A DNA stretch of 64,000 bases, from assembly GCF_026262505.1 (NCBI RefSeq), contig NC_067206.1:23575896-23639895 (forward strand), read 5' to 3'. The notes under the pieces are model-generated. The model saw only the letters and a list, made by a program, of their open reading frames with translations, was not told where the DNA came from and did not search any database. Of the stretch, positions 51,311-62,654 are shown in pieces. This DNA comes from Trichomonas vaginalis G3. Taxonomy: Eukaryota > Parabasalia > Trichomonadida > Trichomonadidae. A program made the translations under genes and the position numbers. Every line of letters starts with the position of its first letter. Within the stretch, counting starts at the first letter, position 1.

Positions 51311-52693
51311 TTAGGTGGATTTTCTGATGGAACTATAATTGATTTTAGGAGGTCACTATCTGTATTATCCTTATACAATGAAAGAGTTTCTCCTGGTAAG
51401 TAACACGTAATCTTAAATTGAATTGTATATATCTCAGTTACAATTGTCGGAGTTTCTGTATGCATAAACTGTACCTGAAATGAATTTTGATTAAAATAAA
51501 TGGAATCATATTTAATCGGGTATAACATCTTTGTATCATTTTTGGCATAGAAATGAAAAGTGTGATGTCCATTTTTTATATTATCCATAGGAAAAACTAA
51601 AGAAGTATCATATGGTGGTGGATAGTTGTAATAATTTCCAAGTGATCTGCATCGAATTGATGAAATATTTGCATCTATAATACCACATACTTCTAAGTCC
51701 CGATGAAATGTTTTTTTCTTCACATTAAATTGAATGGAATTGCTAACTACTTCTGGTATTTGTGATAAAATAAATTCACTTACGCCTATTTGCTCTTTAG
51801 TTGTTTGAAATATCAGTATTTGATTGGAAAATTCTGATTTTTCTGTGGCAACAAATAAATTGAAAACATCATAATCCTTGAATGCATCTAAACTAACATA
51901 AACTTTTTGTTTAACTGCTTCTTGAATTTTTATTGTATCAACCTTCTTAAAATCCGGTTGAAATGTGTAAAATATATAATCTGTATTTGGTGTGTACGGT
52001 GTTAGTTCAAGTTCCGCTAATGTTGTATTAACGAAAATGATTTCATTTGTTGATATTTCTGGAGTTGGTTCAATGTAACTTTCGTCAGATATTATAAACT
52101 TAAATATGATGTTTTGATACGGTTCTAAATATACCCATTTATAGCCCAACACCCAGAAATGATCGTCTGATTTAAATGGATTACTATCATAGTTTGGAGA
52201 TTTTATGAAAATACGATCATTATTTAGAATTCCCTTATTATTAATGTTATCATGGTAATATACATTAGGTTTGGAAGACGAATTAGTGTTTATTACTATT
52301 TTATGATCAGAATTTGGATAATTTATTGAATATCCTGAATAACTTCCGAAAACTTTTTGGTCTGTACTTCTAGGACCAGATCCGTATAATGTGAAAGAAA
52401 AGGACCTTCTTGAATGATAAACATTTGCTATAGTAATAAAAATTTCTAATTGATCAGATGTTTCTGATGCATTGATAACAGTCGAAAATTCGAATCTATT
52501 ATATGTAAGATCTCCGTTATTCGATCCGTTATATCCAATTATTTTGTTTGAATAATAAAAATTGGCTTTAAAGCCAAAGTTATTTGTGATTTTATCGCCA
52601 TTATAATATGCATTAAAAAGGCATGATCCATCGCTGGGGTTTATCCCATGTGAATTTGTTGGAAAACGCTAAAATTGTTAAAGAAAATAGCAT
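51311..52693 (-). CDS. Surface protein, N-terminal segment
   Basis: Signal peptide MLFSLTILAFSNKF, then after a one-base shift near 52.66 kb an open frame: NPSDGSCLFNAYYNGDKITN, LEIFITIANVYHSRRSFSFT, HFWVLGYKWVYLEPYQNIIF, NTDYIFYTFQPDFKKVDTIK. These are beta-rich units like the downstream repeats and carry many N-glycosylation sequons. The frame ends at PSENPPNI where the mariner begins. Removing the mariner gives NPPNSIIMTYNLNV in frame with the next segment. The TTG or ATG codons near 52152 are internal and not starts. Confidence 0.65.
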
Positions 52694-53210
52694 TTATAAT
52701 AATGAATTCAAAAATTGAGTGATAAATCGAATTGAGAAATTTTGAAAAATGGATATGAAATAGATTAAAAAGACCGAACAATATTTAAGCAAAATTATGA
52801 TTGTATAAAATATCCATTCAATTTTCAATTAACGTTAGTTGTACTTATGATTAGTTGGTATGAATCAACTAATTATAAATTAGGATATGGATGATTAAGA
52901 TATGATATTTTTCTGAAAATCTTAATTGAAAGCTTATTTTGGTTTTAATTTAAATTGATAAAAAATACGATGGGAGTCATCGTCGAATATGCTTAGTTCA
53001 GTTCATATGTTGTAATTTTAAAATATCATATTAATGATTTTATTAATATCACAATTTGATTCAATAAGTTTTTAAAAATTGAATCTTTGAAGTACCCATT
53101 TATTCAATTGTAAATTCGTCATCCTTTTCAAGATGCATACCTAAACTTAATTATATTTGGCCAGAAGACATTTGGAATGAATTTGAATTTAAATATCATC
53201 TGTGAAAAAA
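52694..53210. other. Intergenic, upstream of giant surface gene
   Basis: AT-rich. Contains the Inr-like TCATTATT (minus strand) immediately before ATG 52693. No other gene is seen. Confidence 0.5.
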
Positions 53211-53709
53211 AGTAGTAGGATAGGAAGGGTTGTGTGACTTTTTTGTAAACGTAAGAATTCATGCAATATCGAGCGATTTTGTATCATTTTTTTTAACATA
53301 TGAAGTAAAAAATGTATGATTCTGACGGTTTTTATTCTTACGTTTTTGAATAAATCAAGATTTAAAAAATTTTCAAAATTGTAAGACATTTACACTCAGC
53401 CCATACATAATGAAATAAAAAATAAACACATTAAAAAATTAACATTATTTTTAAAAATAATTTATTTATTTTATCTTACATAAAAGAAGCTATATATAGA
53501 TGATGTCAGATATTCCGCGATTAATTAAACATTGTTTAAATCCTGAATGGGTTAAAGACCTCATAAACGAGTAAAAAATAAACTTCAGAAAAAATTAAAC
53601 GCAAGACTATCAAAAGATAGAGTTGAAAGAGTAAATAAACTCGCTAAAGGTAATGGTAATGGTAATGATGAAGATGAATTTGATGAGTTCAACATTGAAC
53701 TTTAAGAAA

Positions 53710-54078
53710 CTAATGATTATTTGAATTTATGATATCAATTATCTGATTTATTCTTTCTTCAATCTCTTCTATTCTTTTTGTTAAATCATCAATTTTCATT
53801 AATGAGGTGATTCTTGATTGAGGAATAGATTTCAAACTAACCACTCCTTTTATTTTTGAAATTTTGAATCCATCAACTTTAAACATTTTATTCAATTTAC
53901 ACGTTGTCAATTCTTCAAATAATTTTTTATTATTAGCATAATAGTCATTAAATTCTTCAACAGATGAAAAAATTTTTATTTCAGTAATTGGTTTAACAAC
54001 GTTTATTTTTTGTTGAACATTTTCACTTTCATTTATTTCTTCCTCCTCTATTTCATTTATTTTTAAAATTGGTTTCAT
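53710..54078 (-). CDS. 122-aa ORF in left arm of the Maverick-like fossil
   Basis: Starts MKPILKINEIEEEEINESEN, has a middle segment IKIFSSVEEFNDYYANNKKL and ends in a likely coiled coil (DDLTKRIEEIEERINQIIDI). Not recognised. The mirrored ORF in the right arm differs by only a few residues, so both were duplicated with the arms. The protein resembles small accessory proteins near Maverick ends only by position; function unknown. Confidence 0.5.
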   Translation of the reverse strand: MKPILKINEIEEEEINESENVQQKINVVKPITEIKIFSSVEEFNDYYANNKKLFEELTTCKLNKMFKVDGFKISKIKGVVSLKSIPQSRITSLMKIDDLTKRIEEIEERINQIIDIINSNNH

Positions 54079-54259
54079 TTATCATTAAATAAAAATTAGA
54101 ATATAAGTGATGAAATATATTTTATGTCTGTAATTAATTAGGTAATGAAGTAATGGATGAACTGCAGAAATAATGTTTACGTTAAGCCGCAAACGGTAGT
54201 GACAAAGTCTCATGTTTACGTTAAGTGACTCAAAGAGTCCGGAGACAAAGTCTCATGTT

Positions 54260-54604
54260 TTTAGGTTATTCAATAATTAATTATTTTTGAAGAACTGAAG
54301 GTGCTACCATGTTACCATGTGCTACCAGGTTAATTAACTTCTCTGAAAAAGTGTGACAACATGACATTTTGACAACAACACAGGAGGAAGGTATTTATGA
54401 ATTATTTTTGAAGAACTGAAGGTGCTACCATGTTACCATGTGCTACCAGGTTAATTAACTTCTCTGAAAAAATGAGACAACATGACATTTTGACAACAAC
54501 ACAGGAGGAAGGTATTTATGAATTATTTTTGAAGAACTGAAGGTGCTACCATGTTACCATGTGCTACCAGGTTAATTAACTTCTCTGAAAAAATGAGACA
54601 ACAT
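54260..54604. repeat. Tandem 120-bp repeats in left arm
   Basis: Three copies of a unit containing GCTACCATGTTACCATGTGC and GGTTAATTAACTTCTCTGAA, with a fourth after the hAT element (57718-57870). The right arm has three copies (62100-62460), one fewer. Confidence 0.8.
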
Positions 54605-54679
54605 TAGAGATGTGAAAACTTAAATTTTATAATCCCTGGGATGCACTTTCTTCGATTTTTTTAAAATTTTTGGGATAAA

Positions 54680-54800
54680 TTTTGACATCTTTTTTTTTGC
54701 TGGCGACCCCCCACCCGTTCACAAAAAAATATCGAGCGAAGGGGGGTCGCCAGCAAAAATCGAAAATTTTTTTTGGTGAACGGGGGTCGCCAGCGAGAAC
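54680..54800. repeat. Subterminal GC-rich inverted repeats of the hAT element
   Basis: GCTGGCGACCCCCC and GGGGGGTCGCCAGC form an inverted pair, and GTGAACGGGGGTCGCCAGC repeats part of it in the same stretch. Likely subterminal transposase-binding repeats, as hAT elements often have. Confidence 0.5.
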
Positions 54801-54839
54801 CTTAAAAATAAACTTCAGAAAAAAAATCTAAAAAGAAAA

Positions 54840-54921
54840 AAAGAAAAGGCCCTGGGTCGAACTGGGGAACTTAAGGCTTATACTATGACTCTTACCACTG
54901 AACTATATTATCTGTGGATCG
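54840..54921 (-). pseudogene. tRNA-like relic inside the hAT element
   Basis: Minus strand TAGTTCAGTGGTAAGAGT resembles a D-arm and CCCAGTTCGACCCAGGG a T-arm with four of five pairs. Acceptor and anticodon stems do not form. Similar in kind to the relic at 4.1 kb. Confidence 0.35.
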
Positions 54922-55190
54922 GTGCTTTATAAATTGTAAATATAAAGATTATCATAACGAATTAAAATATAAAATAATAAATATTACTCTTATATATTAT
55001 TAGATTTTAAATTACAAAATAATAATAACAAAAAAAATATTCATGACCGGAGGTTTTAATTAATGTTTAATGAAAGAGAACGATTCATTATAAATTATTG
55101 AATGTTAAATTGTTGTAAAAACACATTGAAATATTTGTGAAGAAAATGGCTATTTAATATTGAAAAATAAATAATAACAAAATGTTTATT

Positions 55191-57182
55191 TCATTTAGTT
55201 GCCATTAAGATATGACGGCTATTTAACAAGTTTTTCTTGGATCTTAACCGCCTAACGTTCAAAATTAACCTTTGTGCTTTGATATTACGTTCACATGTTG
55301 CCTCCGAAGGAGATGAACATAACAAGCGTAATGCTATTTCCGCAAGGATGGATTTTTCTCCAATTCTATGCGAGATCTCTTCCCAAGCATAATTTTGTGC
55401 CTCGTCCATCAGATCGTTCTCAAAGATGTCTGATTCCTTATTGATGAACGTATTATATAACGAGAGTACAAGCGTTTTTTGTCTTTCGTTCAATCGGAAT
55501 TGAACCAAAATGCGCTTGAGGTAATCTTTAGCTGCTGTTAGATCATTTTCGGCAGTCTGATGATTATCCTCGCGTACATCTTGCAATGTAAGCCTAAGTT
55601 GATCATCAGATTCGACAATTCTACGAAATGTGCCTTCATCTGTTACATCAATTACAGCGTTTGTGTTACCTTCCTCAAAAATAGAATCCATGTAAATGTC
55701 CTGTAAATCTTCTGCCGGATCTTTATCAGGAATATGCTCACTTTGAAAGGAACTCAAGGGATCGGCCAAATCTTCTACTTCTTCGTTTTTAACAAACTTT
55801 CTATGGAAGTAGAACCTTCCTCTCGGCGTGAGAGAGAATGCCAAACACCATAGCCCACCAAAGTCAGAGTCCAAGGTATAGCTATCCAATGAAGATGCCA
55901 AGATGGATCCGAATGCATTATGCAAATTGGATGTCAAAAGATTGAGAGCTGATATGGCTTTACGAAGCCAAATGTAACAATTTGCCAACAATGCCTTATC
56001 CGATTCGAATACTAAGATTAGCTTTTTAAGAACAGCTAAACAATCTTTCAATTGTACGATTTTATCGTGATCTACATTTATATATTGCTTGATTTTGTTT
56101 TCGTACTTAAGAATAAAGACACATATATTATAGTCATATATCCATCTGGTGGATACATGCTGTGGACATTGTGCACCTATATCGTCAGCATGAATGCGAC
56201 AAAGTTCTGCAATTCTGTGCACATCCTTTACTAAACTTTGTAACTGGTTGTTCTTGCCAGCAATATATTGATAGCTGTTGTGGATTCTGTGACACAAACA
56301 GGGAATAAGCAATATCTTGTAGTATTTTGGATCTCTGTCATGATAGAATGAATCATTCCAAGTATCTTTGAAGCATTTTAACTGTGCTGGTCCTCCGTCA
56401 ACTACCACACTACCTATCTTGACTTTCCTAATGTCAATTCTGTTAAATCCTGCTGTTATTGCGGATTTATAATCCTGACTTGTCTGGCCATCCTTCATAT
56501 CTATCGCCTCTACTGGGTATGGCTTCATTTGCTCCAACGGATTTGTTAAGACAAAATCAAGATTGTGGTAATCATGTGTCTTGCCTTCATCGATGGCGAC
56601 ACAAGTGTATGCTTTTTTGGCGAATTCGAGAACTTTAGCAAGGTGTATGCTGTTAGCAATAGCAATCATTCTATTTCGGATCTCATCACGTGTAATAGGC
56701 TTATATAATTTGTCAGCAAGTTTTTCCGGATTGATATTAGCTGACTGAAGTTGTTTGTATTTGTTCATCATTTGATATATTGTGAACATAATGAAAATCT
56801 TTGCAACATGCGTGAATTCTGGGGATGCAAATGTGTCTAAGGCAAGGTTGAACTTACCGGTAAAAATGGTCATTTCATCGTATACATTCGATAAATCCAA
56901 CATTGGATCATTTGACTGTTTACCTTTATTGTAGTAGTCAAGTAATGTTTGCTGCGATAATGCTTCTCCGGCCTGACATGTGTGAACATGAGTCTTAAGC
57001 CAGTTTTTATAATGATCCTCCCTTTGTTCTTGCATTGAACACCGGCAAACTACGCCATCAGATCGTGTCACAAGTTCATTGCATTTTACATACCACTTGG
57101 GACTACCTTCATGTTTATATCGCATGTAAACATGTTGTTTCGTTTCAAGATCGGGATATGTTGTGAACCCGACTTCTTTCAT
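55191..57182 (-). CDS. hAT-family transposase, intact frame
   Basis: 663 residues without interruption. N-terminus: a BED-type zinc-finger-like region (WYVKCNELVTRSDGVVCRCS, then WLKTHVHTC). Centre: KAYTCVAIDEGKTHDYHNLD and KIGSVVVDGGPAQLKCFKDT carry the two Asp positions expected of the RNase H-like core, followed by CLCHRIHN and WIYDYNICVFILKY. C-terminus: the hAT dimerisation region (LAEIALRLLCSSPSEATCER, then NVRRLRSKKNLLNSRHILMA). hAT transposases cut and paste DNA with 8-bp duplications. The start ATG 57182 is the first in frame. Because the frame is whole and the ends are present, the element may be active (inference). Divergent from animal hAT proteins; subfamily not assigned. Confidence 0.8.
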   Translation of the reverse strand: MKEVGFTTYPDLETKQHVYMRYKHEGSPKWYVKCNELVTRSDGVVCRCSMQEQREDHYKNWLKTHVHTCQAGEALSQQTLLDYYNKGKQSNDPMLDLSNVYDEMTIFTGKFNLALDTFASPEFTHVAKIFIMFTIYQMMNKYKQLQSANINPEKLADKLYKPITRDEIRNRMIAIANSIHLAKVLEFAKKAYTCVAIDEGKTHDYHNLDFVLTNPLEQMKPYPVEAIDMKDGQTSQDYKSAITAGFNRIDIRKVKIGSVVVDGGPAQLKCFKDTWNDSFYHDRDPKYYKILLIPCLCHRIHNSYQYIAGKNNQLQSLVKDVHRIAELCRIHADDIGAQCPQHVSTRWIYDYNICVFILKYENKIKQYINVDHDKIVQLKDCLAVLKKLILVFESDKALLANCYIWLRKAISALNLLTSNLHNAFGSILASSLDSYTLDSDFGGLWCLAFSLTPRGRFYFHRKFVKNEEVEDLADPLSSFQSEHIPDKDPAEDLQDIYMDSIFEEGNTNAVIDVTDEGTFRRIVESDDQLRLTLQDVREDNHQTAENDLTAAKDYLKRILVQFRLNERQKTLVLSLYNTFINKESDIFENDLMDEAQNYAWEEISHRIGEKSILAEIALRLLCSSPSEATCERNIKAQRLILNVRRLRSKKNLLNSRHILMATK

Positions 57183-57874
57183 TAATGAAGTGATTTCTTA
57201 AGTTGAATAAAAACAAATTTGATTGAAATTCATACAAAATTTTTTTATCATTATTATTTAAGATGCTTTTTTATGTTGAATTGTTAATTTTTTTATTTCC
57301 ACCTGGGATATTTTGAATTGGGCTAGCCCAATCCCACCTCTCAATTTTCTCTCAATTGGGCAATGGGGATCCCATATAAAATGTATTGTAACAAAATTTT
57401 ACATGCATAATATAGTACAATTAAACAACATTCTAAAAATATTAAATTCACATCATTTACTTGAAGATTTTATATTTTCAACAAAAATTAATACAATAAT
57501 TACATTAAATTGAGGAGATTTATAATAATTATTATAAATTAAAATATTATTACTCATTAATTTATTGAAATATTGCATTTTAGTGGTAAAAATTAAAATT
57601 TAAGTTTACATGCAGAAAAAAAATTTTAAATTCCAAAAAAAATTCAATTGGGATAACGATAGGGACAAAAATTTAGAATCCCCATATGCTTGGGATAAAA
57701 TCACATGAATACAACATGACATTTTGACAACAACACAGGAGGAAGGTATTTATGAATTATTTTTGAAGAACTGAAGGTGCTACCATGTTACCATGTGCTA
57801 CCAGGTTAATTAACTTCTCTGAAAAAGTGTGACAACATGACATTTTGACAACAGTCCTGGAAATATATTTTATC

Positions 57875-59828
57875 GTAAATGTTTTGTCATGATTTCATCG
57901 TATATGTTTTGTCATGATTTCATCGTATATGTTTTGTCATGATTTCATCGTATATGTTTTGTCAAGGTTTCATCGTATATGCTTTGTCATGATTTCATCG
58001 TATATGCTTTGTCATGATTTCATCGTATATGTTTTGTCAAGGTTTCATCGTATATGCTTTGTTATGATTTCATCGTAAATGCTTTGTCATGATTTCTTCG
58101 TATATGCTTTGTCAAACATGAACGTATATGTTTTGTCAAAACTTCTTCGTAAATGTTTTGTCAAGGTTTCATCGTAAATGTTTTGTCATGACTTCATCGT
58201 ATATGCTTTGTCAAGGTTTCATCATATATGTTTTGTCAAGACTTCTTCGTATATGTTTTGTCAAAACTTCTTCGTAATGAGTGTAAATGACCCAAAAATA
58301 ATGTTTAGGTGAAGAGGTGAGATCTAACCTCATTTCTACCCTCTTTTCTACCCTCTTGAATTTTCATACGGAATCTCTTCCCTCGGTTTTCCGAGGGAAG
58401 CAATCATATGAGGAAATTCTTCTAAAAGTTCTTTTGTCTGTTGGTTTTCAAACCAATGATATGCTTGCTTTGTAGAACGAAGAGTATTATAAGGCATTTT
58501 GTGAAGAATATAGCAATCGCCGGAATTCAGACGGTTACTTTTTATACAAAATTCACACAGGAAAATTCTTGAGTTTTGGTTGAAAGAATACGGTCAAGCC
58601 AAAAGTGGCTCAACCTCAAAACAAACATTTTGTGAGCTTACTAAGGCGTTATGAATGAATTCAAAGGTATTTGCATACATCCTGACCTCGTTCATTTTGT
58701 TGTTGAATTCAGCAAAAATAATGTTTAGGGTAGATGGTTTTAGGTGTCACTACGTCACCATGTCACCAGGTTAATTAACTTCTCTTAAAATTACTGACAA
58801 CATGACATTTAGACAACAGTCCAGGAAATAAACTTCATCGTAAATGTTTTGTCAAGGTTTCATCGTAAATGATTTGTCATGATTTCATCGTAAATGTTTT
58901 GTCATGACTTCATCGTATATGCTTTGTCAAGGTTTCATCGTATATGCTTTGTCAAGGTTTCATCATATATGTTTTGTCAAGGTTTCATCGTAATGAGTGT
59001 AAATGACCCAAAAATAATGTTTATGTTAGAATGTTAGATCTAACACGTTTTCTAACCCGATAACTAACCTGTTGAATTTTCATGACTTCTTCGTATATGC
59101 TTTGTCAAACATGAACGTAAATGTTTTGTCATGACTTCATCGTTAATGCTTTGTCATGATTTCATCGTATATGCTTTGTCAAAACTTCATCGTAAATGTT
59201 TTGTCATGATTTCATCGTTAATGCTTTGTCATGATTTCATCGTATATGCTTTGTCAAAACTTCATCGTAAATGTTTTGTCAAACATGAACGTATATGTTT
59301 TGTCATGATTTCATCGTATATGTTTTGTCAAGACTTCATCGTATATGCTTTGTCAAAACTTCATCGTAATGAACGTAAATGTTTTGTCATGACTTCATCG
59401 TAATGAGTGTAAATGACCCAAAAATAATGTTTACATTAATGGTTTCAGGTTATTCAATAATTAATTATTTTTGAAGAACTGAAGGTGTTACCATGTTACC
59501 ATGTGCTACCAGGTTAATTAACTTCTCTGAAAAAATGAGACAACATGACATTTTGACAACAACACAGGAAATAAACTTCATCGTATATGTTTTGTCATGA
59601 TGATTTCATCGTAAACACTTTGTCAAGGTTTCATCGTAAATGTTTTGTCATGATGATTTTATCGTTAATGCTTTGTCATGATTTCATCGTATATGCTTTG
59701 TCAAAACTTCATCGTAATGAACGTAAATGTTTTGTCATGACTTCATCGTACATGTTTTGTCAAGGTTTCATCGTACATGTTTTGTCATGACTTCATCATA
59801 TATGCTTTGTCATGACTTCATCGTAATG
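57875..59828. repeat. 25-bp minisatellite blocks, left arm
   Basis: Four blocks (57.88-58.28, 58.83-58.99, 59.08-59.40, 59.57-59.83 kb) of a unit like TTTCATCGTATATGCTTTGT plus CATGA. Each block ends with the same punctuation, GAGTGTAAATGACCCAAAAA, followed by TAATGTTTA and a distinct spacer. All open frames across them are repeat artefacts. Confidence 0.85.
58348..58497 (-). CDS. 49-aa ORF in left arm of the fossil
   Basis: MPYNTLRSTKQAYHWFENQQ, then TKELLEEFPHMIASLGKPRE and a short end. Preceded by TTCACAAAATG, an Inr-like TCA a few bases before the ATG. Unknown family; possibly an expressed small protein of the element. Confidence 0.4.
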   Translation of the reverse strand: MPYNTLRSTKQAYHWFENQQTKELLEEFPHMIASLGKPREEIPYENSRG

Positions 59829-60179
59829 AGTGTAAATGACCCAAAAATAATGTTTATGTTAGAATGTTAGATCTAACACCTTTTCTAACATGTTTTCTAA
59901 CATGGAGGATTTCATTAGATATACACATTCTTCCTTCATTTCATTCTATACACAATTTACATCATAGACGATTTAATAGATATAATACTTTACTGTTTCA
60001 TCTGATATAAACATTATTTGGTGAAAGTATCCTAAAAATATTTGATGGACTTTAACTAAAATCATGTTTAGGGTAGATGTGTATATCTAATGAAATCCTC
60101 CATGTTAGAAAACATGTTAGAAAACATGTTAGAAAAGGTGTTAGATCTAACATTCTAACATAAACATTATTTTTGGGTC

Positions 60180-62100
60180 ATTTACACTCATTACGATGAA
60201 GTCATGACAAAGCATATATGATGAAGTCATGACAAAACATGTACGATGAAACCTTGACAAAACATGTACGATGAAGTCATGACAAAACATTTACGTTCAT
60301 TACGATGAAGTTTTGACAAAGCATATACGATGAAATCATGACAAAGCATTAACGATAAAATCATCATGACAAAACATTTACGATGAAACCTTGACAAAGT
60401 GTTTACGATGAAATCATCATGACAAAACATATACGATGAAGTTTATTTCCTGTGTTGTTGTCAAAATGTCATGTTGTCTCATTTTTTCAGAGAAGTTAAT
60501 TAACCTGGTAGCACATGGTAACATGGTAACACCTTCAGTTCTTCAAAAATAATTAATTATTGAATAACCTGAAACCATTAATGTAAACATTATTTTTGGG
60601 TCATTTACACTCATTACGATGAAGTCATGACAAAACATTTACGTTCATTACGATGAAGTTTTGACAAAGCATATACGATGAAGTCTTGACAAAACATATA
60701 CGATGAAATCATGACAAAACATTTACGTTCATGTTTGACAAAACATTTACGATGAAGTTTTGACAAAGCATATACGATGAAGTTTTGACAAAGCATATAC
60801 GATGAAATCATGACAAAGCATATACGAAGAAGTCATGACAAAACATTTACGTTTATGTTTGACAAAGCATATACGAAGAAGTCATGAAAATTCAACAGGT
60901 TAGTTATCGGGTTAGAAAACGTGTTAGATCTAACATTCTAACATAAACATTATTTTTGGGTCATTTACACTCATTACGATGAAACCTTGACAAAACATAT
61001 ATGATGAAACCTTGACAAAGCATATACGATGAAACCTTGACAAAGCATATACGATGAAGTCATGACAAAACATTTACGATGAAATCATGACAAATCATTT
61101 ACGATGAAACCTTGACAAAACATTTACGATGAAGTTTATTTCCTGGACTGTTGTCTAAATGTCATGTTGTCAGTAATTTTAAGAGAAGTTAATTAACCTG
61201 GTGACATGGTGACGTAGTGACACCTAAAACCATCTACCCTAAACATTATTTTTGCTGAATTCAACAACAAAATGAACGAGGTCAGGATGTATGCAAATAC
61301 CTTTGAATTCATTCATAACGCCTTAGTAAGCTCACAAAATGTTTGTTTTGAGGTTGAGCCACTTTTGGCTTGACCGTATTCTTTCAACCAAAACTCAAGA
61401 ATTTTCCTGTGTAAATTTTGTATAAAAAGCAACCGTCTGAATTCCGGCGATTGCTATATTCTTCACAAAATGCCTTATAATACTCTTCGTTCTACAAAGC
61501 AAGCATATCATTGGTTTGAAAACCAACAGACAAAAGAACTTTTAGAAGAATTTCCTCATATGATTGCTTCCCTCGGAAAACCGAGGGAAGAGATTCCGTA
61601 TGAAAATTCAAGAGGGTAGAAAAAGAGGGTAGAAATGAGGTTAGATCTCACCTCTTCACCTAAACATTATTTTTGGGTCATTTACACTCATTACGAAGAA
61701 GTTTTGACAAACATATACGAAGAAGTCTTGACAAAACATATATGATGAAACCTTGACAAAGCATATACGATGAAGTCATGACAAACAATTTACGATGAAA
61801 CCTTGACAAAACATTTACGAAGAAGTTTTGACAAAACATATACGTTCATGTTTGACAAAGCATATACGAAGAAATCATGACAAAGCATTTACGATGAAAT
61901 CATAACAAAGCATTTACGATGAAACCTTGACAAAACATATACGATGAAATCATGACAAAACATATACGATGAAATCATGACAAAGCATATACGATGAAAT
62001 CATAACAAAGCATTTACGATGAAACCTTGACAAAACATATACGATGAAATCATGACAAAACATATACGATGAAATCATGACAAAACATTTACGATAAAAT
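60180..62100. repeat. 25-bp minisatellite blocks, right arm (mirror)
   Basis: Inverted mirror of the left-arm blocks with the same order and spacers (for example the 58.29-58.73 kb spacer is matched at 61.2-61.66 kb). Unit variants are mirrored closely, showing that the arms share a very recent ancestor. Confidence 0.85.
61470..61619 (+). CDS. 49-aa ORF in right arm of the fossil
   Basis: Identical by eye to the 49-aa ORF of the left arm, with the same Inr-like TCACAAAATG context. The GAGGGAAG/CTTCCCTC-type hairpin within it (TCCCTCGGAAAACCGAGGGA) is also conserved in both arms. Confidence 0.4.
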   Translation: MPYNTLRSTKQAYHWFENQQTKELLEEFPHMIASLGKPREEIPYENSRG

Positions 62101-62654
62101 ATATTTCCAGGACTGTTGTCAAAATGTCATGTTGTCACACTTTTTCAGAGAAGTTAATTAACCTGGTAGCACATGGTAACATGGTAGCACCTTCAGTTCT
62201 TCAAAAATAATTCATAAATACCTTCCTCCTGTGTTGTTGTCAAAATGTCATGTTGTCACACTTTTTCAGAGAAGTTAATTAACCTGGTAGCACATGGTAA
62301 CATGGTAGCACCTTCAGTTCTTCAAAAATAATTCATAAATACCTTCCTCCTGTGTTGTTGTCAAAATGTCATGTTGTCACACTTTTTCAGAGAAGTTAAT
62401 TAACCTGGTAGCACATGGTAACATGGTAGCACCTTCAGTTCTTCAAAAATAATTAATTATTGAATAACCTAAAAACATGAGACTTTGTCTCCGGACTCTT
62501 TGAGTCACTTAACGTAAACATGAGACTTTGTCACTACCGTTTGCGGCTTAACGTAAACATTATTTCTGCAGTTCATCCATTACTTCATTACCTAATTAAT
62601 TACAGACATAAAATATATTTCATCACTTATATTCTAATTTTTATTTAATGATAA

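Larger units (their letters stand above)
39807..52693 (-). pseudogene. Giant type I surface protein with Ig/cadherin-like repeats, interrupted by mariner
   Basis: Starts at ATG 52693 just after an Inr-like TCATTATT, with a signal peptide MLFSLTILAFS. Without the mariner and one TA the gene spans 11,583 bp, equal to 3,861 codons. Most of it is repeated units of about 90-100 residues with a recurring pattern (PPxL, Y-F or Y-Y followed by a beta strand, V-Y-Y-x-I-D, then GxHTLxxxxxDxxGxxS), typical of Ig- or cadherin-like beta sandwiches. Then come a Gly/Ser/Thr stalk, NPGGNEN repeats, one membrane span and an 83-residue cytosolic tail. Lesions: mariner at 50007-51308, a one-base shift near 52.66 kb and another near 42.93 kb. 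The two shifts cancel in total length. Known: trichomonads carry very large repeat-rich surface proteins, some cadherin-like, thought to act in adhesion. This copy is probably not functional unless the shifts are errors and the element is polymorphic. Confidence 0.75.
54605..57709 (-). mobile_element. hAT transposon inserted in left arm of the fossil
   Basis: The left end TAGAGATGTGAAAAC and the inverted right end (TTCATGTGA...) share ATGTGA, and the left end fits the hAT terminal pattern (C/T)AGAGATG. Flanks read GACAACAT (54597-54604) and TACAACAT (57710-57717), seven of the eight bases of a hAT-type duplication. The uninterrupted target sequence survives in the neighbouring 120-bp repeat copies, confirming insertion into GAGACAACATGACATT. 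The right arm of the palindrome lacks it, so it arrived after the arms formed. Confidence 0.75.

Noticed and set aside
57875-59828. CRISPR-like array
   Set aside because: Units of about 25 bp are contiguous with no unique spacers, and the genome is eukaryotic; this is a minisatellite.
59131-60811. Open frames rich in CHDFIVYALSKLHRKC-type repeats
   Set aside because: Direct translation of the 25-bp minisatellite; the same sequence appears on opposite strands in the two arms.
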